From positions 405,655-469,654 of the forward strand of contig NZ_CADFDK010000004.1 in assembly GCF_902832885.1 (NCBI RefSeq): a DNA stretch of 64,000 nt. The letters run 5' to 3'. Shown here one piece after another: positions 63,118-64,000 of the stretch (positions are counted from its first letter, which is position 1; each line of letters begins with the position of its first letter). The translations under genes were made by a program, and so were the position numbers. The notes under the pieces were generated by a model, which was given only the letters and a program-made list of their open reading frames with translations, ran no database searches and had not been told where the DNA came from. Source of the DNA: Burkholderia seminalis DSM 23518. Its GTDB lineage: Bacteria > Pseudomonadota > Gammaproteobacteria > Burkholderiales > Burkholderiaceae.

Positions 63118-63882
63118 TTATTGCGGCGTCGTGCACGCGTCGATCCCGCCCGCGATCGCGGCGGACAGGCGCTGGATCGTCTCGCGACGCGCGAGCCGTG
63201 CCTCTTCGTCCGGATTGACGATCACGCCGGCTTCGACGAGCACGGCCGGAATCGGCGCGGTGCGCAGCACGACGAGATCGTCGAAGCGGTGGATGCCGAG
63301 TGACGGGTCGATCAGCGGGCGGTTTTCGCCGCGGATCGGCTGCGCGTGATACAGCGACGGCCGTTCGCCGGCCGCGACCAGGTGTTCGGCGATCGCCTTC
63401 GCGCAACGCAGGCTTTCCGCGTAGCGCGGATTGCGTTCCGACACGAACACCGAGAAGCCGCGGAATTCGCGCTGCCGGCCCGCGTCGATGAACTGCTGCT
63501 GCATCGAGTCGTGATGGATCGACACGAACAGGTTCGCATCCGGCGCCTGCGTCGAGCGTTGATCGAGCTTGATCTCGCGGCCGTCGGCCGACGTGCGCAG
63601 CACGCGGTCGCCGTGCGCGGCGAGCCTGTCGGCGACCGCGCCGGACAGGTCGAGGTTGTACAGGTATTCGACGCGGCCGCTCGCACCGGTGGAGCCGGGG
63701 TGCGCGGGCGTATGGCCGGTGTCGACGACGATGTAGCGCCCGGAGGCCGCCTCGGTGCCGGTGGTGCCTGCGGTGCCGGCCGCATGCAGCGCGGGCGGCG
63801 CGCCGAGCAGCGGGACGCACGCGAGCACGCGCGCGGCGGCGCGCACGAACGGGCGAAGGCGTCGATGGATTCGGTTCGTCAT
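63118..63882 (-). CDS. N-acetylmuramoyl-L-alanine amidase (Amidase_3)
   Basis: 254 residues from ATG 63882; ATGs at 63903 and 63927 are alternatives. A signal region (AARVLACVPLLGAPPALHAA) precedes the zinc amidase: His in IVVDTGHTPAHPG, Glu in RVEYLYNLDLS, His in FVSIHHDS and the catalytic Glu in PAVLVEAGVIVNPDEE. Such enzymes cut the amide between MurNAc and the stem peptide in the periplasm. It is the last gene in the window and reads leftward. Confidence 0.88.
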   Translation of the reverse strand: MTNRIHRRLRPFVRAAARVLACVPLLGAPPALHAAGTAGTTGTEAASGRYIVVDTGHTPAHPGSTGASGRVEYLYNLDLSGAVADRLAAHGDRVLRTSADGREIKLDQRSTQAPDANLFVSIHHDSMQQQFIDAGRQREFRGFSVFVSERNPRYAESLRCAKAIAEHLVAAGERPSLYHAQPIRGENRPLIDPSLGIHRFDDLVVLRTAPIPAVLVEAGVIVNPDEEARLARRETIQRLSAAIAGGIDACTTPQ

Positions 63883-64000
63883 TGTTGTTGTCGCGGAGGG
63901 CATACGGTGCGTCGCACGGTGCGGCACCGTCGGCCTGCTCGATGCAGTCGGAATGTCGCGCGATTATAGCGTTTGGCGGCGGTACCGCAATGACGGACGA

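Overview
The window looks like a chromosomal segment of the Burkholderia cepacia complex. The DNA is very GC-rich with long open antisense frames. The class A beta-lactamase and its divergent LysR regulator have the features of the Burkholderia Pen/PenR pair, and the flanking genes (RstAB, QseBC with YgiW, gamma-glutamylputrescine genes, PlpD-type patatin, giant PATR autotransporter) fit that group. I saw no rRNA, tRNA, CRISPR array, insertion sequence, integrase or replication origin.

Layout. 1-4.9 kb: truncated alpha/beta hydrolase with a divergent LysR, then an MHS-family transporter plus an AroQ-like dehydroquinase facing an IclR regulator. 5.1-8.2 kb: frameshifted glutaminase and an RstAB-like two-component system. 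8.2-12.8 kb: type Vd patatin autotransporter, an MreB paralogue and a DUF218 protein. 12.8-22.1 kb: a long AT-richer leader region and a 2865-residue autotransporter whose passenger contains ten 300-nt repeats. 22.3-24.8 kb: amylo-alpha-1,6-glucosidase-like protein and a small conserved protein. 24.9-29.6 kb: PenR/PenA, small genes and a MarR unit, all interspersed with nine copies of a ~78-bp repeat. 29.6-33.6 kb: QseBC, YgiW, RpiR and GNAT. 33.8-47.3 kb: assorted metabolic genes, including three damaged ones (PEP mutase/ICL family, P450, amino-acid permease). 58.1-61.4 kb: putrescine catabolism (PuuB, XRE-cupin regulator, PuuA). 61.5-63.9 kb: GNAT, an unknown protein, an LprI-like protein and an amidase.

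The most unusual region is 47.7-57.1 kb, a six-gene minus-strand cluster that looks less GC-rich than its flanks. Reading in transcription order it encodes: a 920-residue fusion (phosphoribosyltransferase, PQQ-type propeller, possible AMMECR1-like C-terminus), a small protein with a 16-residue double-glycine leader followed by an Asp-Gly repeat, a CPBP/Abi membrane protein, an HlyD-type adaptor, a C39-peptidase ABC exporter and a TolC-type outer-membrane protein. This is a complete leader-cleaving type I secretion route with a candidate substrate and a candidate immunity or maturation protein. The 920-residue protein has no function I can name, so the cluster is the best candidate for an undescribed bacteriocin-like or peptide-modification system.

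Limits: no alignments or structure predictions could be run. Family calls rest on motifs read by eye. Frameshifts in GC-rich homopolymers may be sequencing errors.
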